Source: Planctomycetota bacterium
Lineage (GTDB): Bacteria; Planctomycetota; Planctomycetia; Pirellulales; Pirellulaceae
Assembly: GCA_026692885.1 (NCBI GenBank)
Contig: JAPLNJ010000683.1
Span: 1 to 17,218, forward strand
Reading direction: 5' to 3'
DNA: 17,218 bases
Every line of letters starts with the position of its first letter. Position 1 is the stretch's first letter. The notes beneath the pieces are model-generated. The model had not been told where the DNA came from, did not search any database, and saw only the letters and a list, made by a program, of their open reading frames with translations. The translations under genes were made by a program, and so were the position numbers. Positions 7,618 to 14,067 of this stretch are shown here, one piece after another.

Positions 7618-8526
7618 TTAGGTATCAAGCGACTCGTCCCATTCGGCGCCCAAGACCCACGCCAACGCCGACATTCTGCCGCTCAGGAGTCCCCATTCGA
7701 AATCGTCCCAGCCGAGATTCTCCCTGCCATACTTCTCTTCAATTCGCTGCGCGGCCGTGTTCGCCTGCTCCAAGATCGGCTTCTGCCCGTCCGTCAGAGG
7801 CCGCTCGCCGCTGGTGAGCGTAGCCATACCTGATGCCGGTTCCACCAGACCTTGTCCCAGAGTTCCTTGTACTCCTCCAAGATGGTCCTGTCGTTGCGGC
7901 GGAGAATCAGAGGCCATTCTTCCCCTGGGTTCTCCTCATCGGGAACCCATTCCACCTTGTCCCCGTTCTCGGAGTAGCCGATTCTGTGACCATTTGGCCC
8001 AACTTGTCCCCGTTCGACCGGATCGGTCGTCTGATCCACTGTGCGAGCCATGATCCCGGGTCGGTGTTGCCGCGCAAACGCCCGGTTGAGTTCCTCGATT
8101 AGCGGCATGAGGTCCGAATCGAACCGCCCAATCTGAATCCCGGCATCGCGCAGACGCAACTCACCGCTACCGCGTATTTGCGGATTCGGATCAAGGATCC
8201 CGATGAAGACCTTGCCGATTCGCCGCTCGATCACTCTTTCAGCGCAAGCGATTTTTGGGACGATTTCGACACGTGCATGGCTCCAGCGTGGTGAATAAAG
8301 TCGCGCCCGCGAGGGCTTCGTCCGGGAGTTTCTTCTCAAGAAGCGTGAATTCAGCATGCTCGCCGGGAGCAATCTCGCCACGATACGCCTCGCCGATCAC
8401 CACTCCGTTTCGGGCAACAACCGCTCCAACCTTCGGAGCTACTTTTCCTCCCTCACTTGTGCACTTCCGAGCGAGGTCAATAGCCCGGAGCATCAAGTCC
8501 CTATCGCTGAGCATCGATTTTGTCAT
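7618..8526 (-). pseudogene. RibD-like deaminase with conserved C-terminal extension, two frameshifts
   Basis: Begins [20 protein letters not shown] with the zinc-dependent cytidine-deaminase fold motif HAE at residues 57-59 ([13 protein letters not shown]) and [13 protein letters not shown] with C84 as a zinc ligand. At a run of five A residues in the coding strand (8252-8256) the frame breaks. The expected continuation [15 protein letters not shown], holding the third zinc ligand, is one base out of frame. It continues through [18 protein letters not shown] into an acidic segment ([19 protein letters not shown]) and [15 protein letters not shown] second break at about 7800-7840 then leads to [20 protein letters not shown] and the stop at 7618. 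Correcting both gives one protein of about 300 residues: deaminase plus a C-terminal region not recognised. The substrate may be a pterin or pyrimidine nucleotide, by analogy only. A separate start at MARTVDQ (about 8050) for the C-terminal part is possible. Confidence 0.78.
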
Positions 8527-8767
8527 AGACGGCCTTCCGTACTCGCGGTCGCGTTATGTGATCTGCAATTCCCGGCAGGGCAGGAGTCGGAAAAGGCTAT
8601 CGCAGCTGCCTCGAACGCAACCGACGTCTCCGCCACCGTAAGCGGTATCCGGTTCACAGTCAAGAAGTTATGCCTCTGACGGGATGATTGCTCCCCGGTT
8701 CTTCGCCGACGGCGGGACGATTCCGCGCTCAAGCCGTCCTTCAAGTATTGATCCAGCGCCAGCGGTT

Positions 8768-8789
8768 CAGTGCCAGAACCGGTGGTTTG
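8768..8789 (+). repeat. Dispersed repeat family A, copy 2
   Basis: CAGTGCCAGAACCGGTGG continuing TTTG; shares the AACCGGTGGTTT core and flanks with the copies at 2404 and 9651, same orientation. It lies between the deaminase pseudogene and the SnoaL-like gene. The 8527-8815 interval holds no other supported feature. Confidence 0.55.
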
Positions 8790-8815
8790 TTGACGCTTGT
8801 CTCCCAGCACGCAGG

Positions 8816-9313
8816 TCATTGGCTAGTGCTCATCCCTCCCAGGACTTTCCAGCCGTCCTCTTCTCGAACCCAGGTATGGGTAATCCGCATGGATCGCTGC
8901 TTGCCGTCCTTCCATTTCAGGTGTACCGCATAGTGGTTGACCGCCACATTTCCCAGAATCCGGATGCCGGCCCGTTCGATCTCGAAGGCGTATGAGGCCG
9001 GCTCGGCGTAGTTCTCTCGGACGTAGCGAGTTCCTTCTTCCTTATCGATGGGTCTCGGCTCGCCAGCAGGCCAGCCTAAGAACTTGTCATGCCAAGTGGC
9101 AATGATCTGCTCGTGCTTGGCGTCTCGATTGAACTCCCAGTACGCCTGCTCCATGGCCCAGATTTGCGATTCCGTGGTCGTTGGCTTCGTTCCCGACAGT
9201 TTGGCCGACTTGGGGTTGTCATCGGCGCTGAAGGCAAAGTGGACGATCAAAGCCAAGCCAGCGATTGCCAAGAGCGTCGTCAGGATCTTGACCGAAATGT
9301 TTCTTTGGACCAT
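8816..9313 (-). CDS. Exported SnoaL/DUF4440-like protein
   Basis: A 165-residue protein starting MVQRNISVKILTTLLAIAG with an N-terminal hydrophobic segment (about residues 8-30, signal peptide or anchor), a short linker, and then a compact domain. The domain has the NTF2-like/SnoaL pattern: an N-terminal helix (ESQIWAMEQAYWEFNRDAKH), W-rich turns, and C-terminal strands (NHYAVHLKWKDGKQ and ITHTWVREEDGWKVLGGM). The HTWVREEDGWKV block is typical of DUF4440 and nuclear-transport-factor-2-like proteins. The start at 9313 is chosen for the strong GGAGGGAC just upstream; the frame is open much further 5', but that part lacks protein character. No partner gene is adjacent. Members of this fold bind or turn over small molecules, and the ligand here is unknown. 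Confidence 0.8.
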   Translation of the reverse strand: MVQRNISVKILTTLLAIAGLALIVHFAFSADDNPKSAKLSGTKPTTTESQIWAMEQAYWEFNRDAKHEQIIATWHDKFLGWPAGEPRPIDKEEGTRYVRENYAEPASYAFEIERAGIRILGNVAVNHYAVHLKWKDGKQRSMRITHTWVREEDGWKVLGGMSTSQ

Positions 9314-9847
9314 CGTTGTCCCTCCGTTGCCTGACTGGCCTTGATTCCTCGAACGCGCCGTCCCAATCGGCGCGGGAAGGCGTCGAGCGACGAAGAACAT
9401 TCTGACACGCGGAAGACGGAAAGGGAATCCCGCCGCACGCACGGACCGCCCGTGGGCCGACGGGCGTCGGTGAGGATCAGAAGGTCGCCAGGAACGTGAC
9501 GGTGGCGCGGAGAGGTTGAGGGCGAAGATGGCGGTGGTTGTGTTCGCCACAGTATCATCCTGTCCATCAGCTATGCGCAACCGGTGACGGCGGGCCACTT
9601 GGGGACGGTCAACGCCACATTCACTGTCACCCTTTCCGGCCGGACCGGTGGTCGAGTGCCAAAACCGGTGGTTTGATGGTACATCCGAGAAGAGGGATGA
9701 TTGACGGGACGCCCGCCGAACGATGAGTTCAGCCGCGTATGGCCCACACGCCGACGGTTTGCACCCCAGCAGGTCTCCATCGTCATTACCGTTCACAAAA
9801 CCCGCCGGGCAGCACGTCGGCTGCGCCGCTCTGTTCGGTCGAACGTC
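9314..9847. other. Gene-free stretch with repeat and possible Calx-beta scraps
   Basis: No intact gene. On + the frame at 9602-9640 reads GTVNATFTVTLSG, and on - the frame at 9580-9494 includes DDTVANTTTAIFALNLSAPP. Both resemble the central strands of Calx-beta domains. They face each other and lack start codons, so at most they are remnants. A family A repeat closes the + scrap at about 9651-9676. Confidence 0.4.
9651..9676 (+). repeat. Dispersed repeat family A, copy 3
   Basis: GTCGAGTGCCAAAACCGGTG then GTTTGA. The left part (GTCGAGTGYCAA) is also the core of the family B repeats, linking the two families. The right part is the family A core seen at 2404 and 8768. Confidence 0.6.
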
Positions 9848-11434
9848 TCATCGCCGGAGGCGAGTTAGGCAGAATTCGAGATTGCACAAGACTGTCTCAC
9901 TCTCAGGACGACACTGAAGCGACTTTTGAAAGGCCGCAACCGCGGCCTCAAAAAGTTGCTGCTGCATGTATGCGTAGCCAATCTCCGAGTACAGGTATGC
10001 GGATGTTTCGGCGCCTACGTCTTGCCTGAGGCATTCACGCAACGTGTCGACAGCATTTTCCCACTGGCGTTTGCTGATGAGGCACCTCGCCAAGATGATC
10101 CGCGCCGGTATGCCGACCTGAATATCACGAAGGTCGATCTTACGGAGTAGTTTCATGGCTTCGTCAAGGATGCCTGCGTCGTGCAAGGCCCTGCCGAGCG
10201 CTAGGACTACTGACGAATCCCCGCCACACGCAAGAGCGAGTCGATAGCACATCAACGTTTCTGAAAGATCCCCTTCTTTATCCGCGATGTCGCCCCGAAG
10301 CCGCCAGATCCTGTTGGTCATTTCCTCGGTTTCATCGAGGTTGTCAAGTATCTCTCGGGCCTCGACGTATTTCCCGATTCGTACGAGCGAAACACATATA
10401 TTGAAGAGGATCTGCGGGTTTCCTGCGGCCGCGTTCTTTGCTTGGACGAGGTATGAAATCGCTTGTTCATTGTCCCCGTCCGCCGCGGCCAGGTCGGCAA
10501 GCATCGTGAGCGCGTCGGCATGGTCTGGCCGTTGGGTTATTATCTGTACGAGACGGCGTCTTGCGTCATCTTGCCTGCCGGCAGCAATCTCAGAGTGCGC
10601 TTGACTCATGAGGTAGCGTTCGGGGAGGGCTTCTGCGGTTACCTTTTCCTTGAAGGTCCGCCGATCGTCTCCAGGGACGACGAAGCACAGCTCGCATGGA
10701 GAGTCGTGGATCATTTCTCGTAGTCGGTCGAGCACCTGCGAGCACGATGCTGGCCGTTTGAGGGGATCGGCACGAACCATCTCCGTGATGAGATCGCGAG
10801 TCCTAGCGATGCCAAAAGCGTCATCGTCAAACTGCCCGAGAACATCCCGAAACACAAGGCCAAGCGAGTACAAGTCCGATAAGACCGTGGCGTTCCCGGA
10901 TTGCAGTTCCGGAGCCATATAGCCGGGCGTCCCACCAATCCAAATCGGGCCATCCACCAACGATCTAGCGAGCCCGAAGTCTGTGATCTGCGGGCACAAC
11001 TCTGCCCACATTAGCACGTTTGCTGGTTTGAGATCCCCGTGCACAACTCCGTGTGAATGGATATGATGTAGCCCCTCCGCGAGTTGTCTGCAGACCGCCA
11101 GGGCCTCGTCACGACTGAATGAAGACATTCGCTGTCCCAGATTACCACCTGAAACCCACTCCATCACGAGGCACGGTGTAACCTCAAAGACAAATGCCTC
11201 TATGGCGCGCACTACGTTTCGATGAGCAGGCAAGCGCACCCAAACCTCAACTTCCTTCCGAAACCGCGCGAAACTCGCAGATGAAGCTAGGAAGGGGCGT
11301 TTGAGCCTCTTGAGTGCAAACTCATCGCACCATGTCCGATCGAGGACCTTATAGACCTCTCCGAAACCGCCCAGGAATGGTCCATCTACGACCTTGTAGT
11401 CTCCTATCGTCACTGGCGTTCTATTCGTAGGCAT
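9848..11434 (-). CDS. Ser/Thr protein kinase with C-terminal TPR repeats
   Basis: A 528-residue cytoplasmic Hanks-type kinase. Visible motifs: glycine loop GPFLGGFGEVYK (18-29), ATP-binding K42 in FALKRLK, a likely alpha-C Glu around E61, catalytic loop VHGDLKPANVL (131-141, HGD in place of HRD, D134 and N139 kept), DFG at 152-154 and MAPE at 173-176. Catalysis therefore looks possible. From about residue 265 to the end the protein is built of TPR-like helix pairs (for example LTMLADLAAADGDNEQAISY, and SEIGYAYMQQQLFEAAVAAF near the C-terminus), a protein-interaction scaffold. No transmembrane segment is seen, unlike many bacterial Pkn kinases. It is the last gene of a three-gene operon, starting five bases after the FHA gene ends, so it probably phosphorylates a partner read by the FHA domain; that pairing is inference. 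Confidence 0.9.
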   Translation of the reverse strand: MPTNRTPVTIGDYKVVDGPFLGGFGEVYKVLDRTWCDEFALKRLKRPFLASSASFARFRKEVEVWVRLPAHRNVVRAIEAFVFEVTPCLVMEWVSGGNLGQRMSSFSRDEALAVCRQLAEGLHHIHSHGVVHGDLKPANVLMWAELCPQITDFGLARSLVDGPIWIGGTPGYMAPELQSGNATVLSDLYSLGLVFRDVLGQFDDDAFGIARTRDLITEMVRADPLKRPASCSQVLDRLREMIHDSPCELCFVVPGDDRRTFKEKVTAEALPERYLMSQAHSEIAAGRQDDARRRLVQIITQRPDHADALTMLADLAAADGDNEQAISYLVQAKNAAAGNPQILFNICVSLVRIGKYVEAREILDNLDETEEMTNRIWRLRGDIADKEGDLSETLMCYRLALACGGDSSVVLALGRALHDAGILDEAMKLLRKIDLRDIQVGIPARIILARCLISKRQWENAVDTLRECLRQDVGAETSAYLYSEIGYAYMQQQLFEAAVAAFQKSLQCRPESETVLCNLEFCLTRLRR

Positions 11435-11439
11435 TGATG

Positions 11440-12297
11440 CTAATCAACCACTGCCACGAGGGTTATATTCGCGCAATCACCCAGTAGTACCCGATCTCCG
11501 ATACCAAGCGCCACGCCCTCAGGACCAATTGAGGACCGTGTCCCACCGGATCTATCGACATGGTATGCCCCGCCTCCAAAGTCAACGTATAACACGGCAC
11601 CTTCCCGGCAAACAAACAGCCCCTGTTCACGATGTACTCTACGATCCGAAATGATAATGTCGTTTCTCGTTTCGTTCCTACCGACCGCAACGGCGGGTCG
11701 ACGGAAGGTCAAAGTCTGCTCGTCCACGTCGAGGGATGAAATCCGAAACATCATACAGACATCCCTGTTCGTTATGTCCCCGCCTTCGGTCGTTGATTCT
11801 CCTCTTGGCCGAAAGCCATTTCTGAGATACGAAACCAAGTGATTCCGGAAGAGTGACTCGAATGAAACGGTGTCATCGAAGAGATGATAGAGGCAGCCAT
11901 GCTCCTTTAGCTTTTCCTTAATGGGAGCAATGTCTTGTCCACTATTCTGCCAGAAATAACACATCACCCAAGGTCTCCTGGTTTGCTCATAGCGGTCAAG
12001 TGCCCTTTCGAGTTCCTCCAACGTTCCCGAAAGCGCTACGGGGGTCTCCGTGCCAAACCGCTCACGCCATAGCCCTACGTAAATGTCGTAATCTGGCAGT
12101 TGTTGGTTGATAACCTGTTGGGGGTATTCGCCAATGCCGGGGTACAAGTCGTCCCAGTTTATGACCTCGATTGTGAGGTCAGACAGGCGTTCGGTAGCGG
12201 AATTCAGGTTCTTGGCCACGGTCCCGATGGCAAGCCGCTCGGAAGCGCAGTCGGAAGGAGAGGAAACGAATATCTGGACGATATTTCGTGTTTTCAT
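11440..12297 (-). CDS. DUF4062/TIR-like domain fused to FHA domain
   Basis: A 285-residue two-domain protein. Residues about 5-160 have the pattern of DUF4062-type domains, related to the TIR and nucleoside-deoxyribosyltransferase fold: IVQIFVSSPSDCASERLAI at the N-terminus, then LPDYDIYVGLWRERFGT and SGTLEELERALDRYEQ, where a Glu near 95 could be catalytic by analogy. Residues about 190-285 are FHA-like: AVGRN (204-208) gives the conserved Gly-Arg, NDIIISD (212-218) the core strand, and VHREQ (221-225) stands where FHA domains usually have SRxH. FHA domains bind phosphothreonine. The gene follows the 131-aa protein by 15 bases and precedes the kinase by five. A likely reading is an effector switched by kinase-dependent phosphopeptide binding, possibly acting on NAD or nucleotides. 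Effector activity is inferred only. Confidence 0.8.
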   Translation of the reverse strand: MKTRNIVQIFVSSPSDCASERLAIGTVAKNLNSATERLSDLTIEVINWDDLYPGIGEYPQQVINQQLPDYDIYVGLWRERFGTETPVALSGTLEELERALDRYEQTRRPWVMCYFWQNSGQDIAPIKEKLKEHGCLYHLFDDTVSFESLFRNHLVSYLRNGFRPRGESTTEGGDITNRDVCMMFRISSLDVDEQTLTFRRPAVAVGRNETRNDIIISDRRVHREQGLFVCREGAVLYVDFGGGAYHVDRSGGTRSSIGPEGVALGIGDRVLLGDCANITLVAVVD

Positions 12298-12312
12298 CTT
12301 TCACCGCTCGGC

Positions 12313-12708
12313 CTATTGGAAGCGTACACGGACTTCTGTGTTAGAGACTTCGCGTTTCTGCTTGCGCATCGATTCGAAGAATTTTTTGCTGCTCGGTGTG
12401 AGGTCACCAATGTGTTCATAGTCTCCCGTGCCATCGAGAATGATGGCGTGACGCTGAATGACGTTTTCCCTTTCCCCGTCGTCGCCACCAATCTTGATCG
12501 TACCATCCTCCATTATCGGAAACGCCCTGTAGAAAACGTCGTCGCCATGCTTGTGGTAGAAGTAATCCATTTGAGGGAAGTAATAAAGGTCTTTGTGTTC
12601 CCCACGCAACGTTTTTTCGCATTCGTGGCAGATGTACGCGAGACGAACAAACCTGTCCCATCCAGAAAAATGGGGAAGTTCACACAGCATGAGGTCAACA
12701 CAGTTCAT
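12313..12708 (-). CDS. Small hypothetical protein with CxxC motif, first gene of kinase-FHA operon
   Basis: Encodes 131 residues beginning MNCVDLMLCELPHFSG. A CHEC motif (residues 27-30, preceded by YI and followed by EKTL) could be half of a zinc site or a redox pair; a second CxxC is not present. The central part is rich in aromatic residues and His (YYFPQMDYFYHKHGDD) and the C-terminal third is charged. No signal peptide or membrane segment is seen. AAGGTAAG sits upstream of the ATG at 12708 as a plausible ribosome site, and the next gene starts 15 bases downstream, so it is the promoter-proximal gene of the operon. The family is not recognised. As a small first gene of a kinase-FHA module it might be a sensor, regulator or kinase substrate, which is speculation from position. 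Confidence 0.7.
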   Translation of the reverse strand: MNCVDLMLCELPHFSGWDRFVRLAYICHECEKTLRGEHKDLYYFPQMDYFYHKHGDDVFYRAFPIMEDGTIKIGGDDGERENVIQRHAIILDGTGDYEHIGDLTPSSKKFFESMRKQKREVSNTEVRVRFQ

Positions 12709-12735
12709 CGCACTTACCTTTCTGTTGTCGAGGTT

Positions 12736-12760
12736 TGCCAGCCATCAGCGTGTGCTGGCA
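12736..12760. promoter_or_regulatory. Hairpin or operator-like inverted repeat in operon leader
   Basis: TGCCAGC at 12736-12742 and GCTGGCA at 12754-12760 are a perfect 7-bp inverted repeat with an 11-nt loop. It lies about 28 bases upstream of the first gene of the kinase-FHA operon. It may be a leader stem-loop or repressor site. No convincing -35/-10 pair was identified. Confidence 0.4.
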
Positions 12761-13074
12761 TGACGGTTTTTGTGGGCAGCTTCGCAATTCGCTCAAACAT
12801 CGCTAATCATCGCCGGGTAATTCCGTGTTGAACCCATCTTCTGGGGAATTATCTCGTCTGGTTGGCAACGTTACGCTCCACGTCAGCATGGCACAAGGGA
12901 GTGTCAAGACCCAGCGATAACGCACAAGCAGCCGGCTTGGTTGCAGGGCGACGTTCCGGCGATGGTTCGCGTTCCCGCGTCTCGCTGCTCGTGGCCTCCC
13001 GCATTCCAGGCGGCAGTCGGGTTTCATTTAACATTCCTTTGCCGGCGCCACGCTCCACGCTACGGCCAGTTTCC
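12761..13074. other. Upstream region of kinase-FHA operon, no supported gene
   Basis: Frames on both strands are open but rich in Arg and Ser without family motifs. Any promoter for the operon should lie here or in the leader. Similarity to 6610-6650 begins at about 13030 as part of the family B repeat. Confidence 0.4.
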
Positions 13075-13127
13075 CGCCAATCTAGGCGTCGGCTTGTCGA
13101 GTGTCAATTAACGACTGAGTTCCGGGG
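13075..13127 (+). repeat. Dispersed repeat family B, copy upstream of kinase-FHA operon
   Basis: CGCCAATCTAGG at 13075-13086, GTCGAGTGTCAA ending at 13107 and GTTCCGGGG near 13119. The first 12 bases are identical to 14002-14013, and the distance from them to GAGTGTCAA is 24 bases in both copies. Confidence 0.7.
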
Positions 13128-13164
13128 CGCTGCTGCCGCGTCCCGTAAAGGTCACTTTTCCGCC

Positions 13165-13525
13165 TCAGCCCCTCGGCATACTGCCGACACGGGCTATCTC
13201 CTGGTCCGTCAGTGCCAAAAACTCATGGCACAAATCAAAACGCCGGAAAGCCGTGCCTTTGGCCAGTTCTTGGCACAGCCACCACGGACCGCAAGTCGCC
13301 TGTCCGCTCAACGAATTCAGCCCTTCAATCGCGACCGACGATTCTACCCACTTCCAAACGGGAAACCACTACCGACGCAGATTTTCGGCGATGTTCGGGC
13401 TGCTCGACGGATTTGCTGGCCGGAGCAGGGGCAGCAAGGTCAGCGGGGCGCGCCATCAGGTTGACCATGGTGAAGGACTTTTCTGCCAACATGCGGTCCT
13501 GGTCCCAGACTTGAAACTCTAGGTG
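13165..13525 (-). pseudogene. Possible decayed gene remnant
   Basis: On - from about 13525 the frame reads WHLEFQVWDQDRMLAEKSF then TMVNLMARPADLAAPAPA, with natural amino-acid composition unlike the surrounding shadow frames. After a break near 13330-13350 a second frame continues as ESSVAIEGLNSLSG, CQELAKGTAFRRFDLCHEF and LALTDQEIARVGSMPRG, stopping at 13165. The two pieces could be one gene with a frameshift and a lost 5' end. The 5' break lies at a short palindrome (13523-13533). The family is not recognised and the call is tentative. Confidence 0.3.
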
Positions 13526-13533
13526 CCAGGCAC
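13523..13533. repeat. Short palindrome GTGCCAGGCAC
   Basis: A 5-bp stem with a single central base, at the 5' edge of the possible gene remnant. Palindromes of this shape occur as REP-like elements in some genomes; one copy here proves little. Confidence 0.35.
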
Positions 13534-13657
13534 GATTTGCCAATCCTCCGCGGCATGATAACTGCCACCTGGGCGGTGGTAATGTCCGCGACACGGCGAT
13601 CGACTGACTCGGAAGGCGATTTCCAGACAGCCCGACGCCAGGGTGGGCAAGGGACAG

Positions 13658-13866
13658 GGACATTTTGTCTGGGCAGTGGTCTGGCAGTGGCATACCGTCG
13701 AACAGCTCGACTGGTCGAGATGGCCACACCTGCACGCCAGACCCATAAGCGATCGCAGATTGGTGCGAGCGGGTTTGGGACATTTTGTCCTGGCTGTCGT
13801 CGGTTCATCGCCCTGGTGGGCCATTGGCCGGTGGGGCGGCGAGTCCTGTACTTGGACAATTTGTCC
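13658..13866. repeat. Three GGACAWTTTGTCC palindromic sites
   Basis: GGACATTTTGTCT at 13658-13670, GGACATTTTGTCC at 13778-13790 and GGACAATTTGTCC at 13854-13866. Each is a near-perfect inverted repeat around an A/T centre. They fall in DNA without a supported gene. They could be element ends or protein-binding sites. Confidence 0.65.
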
Positions 13867-13887
13867 TAACCTTGGGCAGGGCGCTAG

Positions 13888-13909
13888 ATTCCACGGTCGT
13901 CCGTGGAAT
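13888..13909. repeat. Perfect 9-bp hairpin
   Basis: ATTCCACGG at 13888-13896, loop TCGT, CCGTGGAAT at 13901-13909. It is not followed by a T run, so an intrinsic terminator is unlikely. It lies 22 bases after the last GGACAATTTGTCC site. Confidence 0.55.
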
Positions 13910-14001
13910 GTTGCGATGTTTGTCACGCCGCGCCTGCCTGTTCGCTTCAAGCGTGTGGGCAGATGAGGCGATTCATCACGCGAGAAACGGTTCAACACGC
14001 T

Positions 14002-14056
14002 CGCCAATCTAGGTGGGGGTCGGCCGAGTGTCAACCAACGGCGGGGCTTCCCGGGG
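14002..14056 (+). repeat. Dispersed repeat family B, copy next to CoA-binding fragment
   Basis: CGCCAATCTAGG at 14002-14013 and GAGTGTCAA at 14026-14034, ending around CTTCCCGGGG. It shares spacing with the 13075 and 6778 copies. Its right edge lies just before the truncated N-terminal CoA-binding fragment. Confidence 0.7.
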
Positions 14057-14067
14057 ACCTGTAACGT

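Noticed and set aside
9314..9796. N-terminal extension of the SnoaL-like gene to 9796
   Set aside because: The internal ATG at 9313 has a strong ribosome site and begins a signal-like segment; the upstream frame crosses a repeat and lacks protein character.
12862..13464. 200-residue + open frame in the region upstream of the kinase operon
   Set aside because: Runs straight through a family B repeat and is rich in Arg, Ser and Pro; no ribosome site or motif.
13658..13866. CRISPR array
   Set aside because: Only three 13-bp units with unequal spacing of 120 and 76 bases; not a CRISPR layout.
13888..13909. Intrinsic transcription terminator
   Set aside because: Stem is good but there is no T run on either side and no gene ending nearby.
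6641..14056. Integron attC sites
   Set aside because: The repeats lack recognisable GTTRRRY / RYYYAAC core ends and long imperfect stems, and no integron integrase is seen; kept as unclassified repeats.
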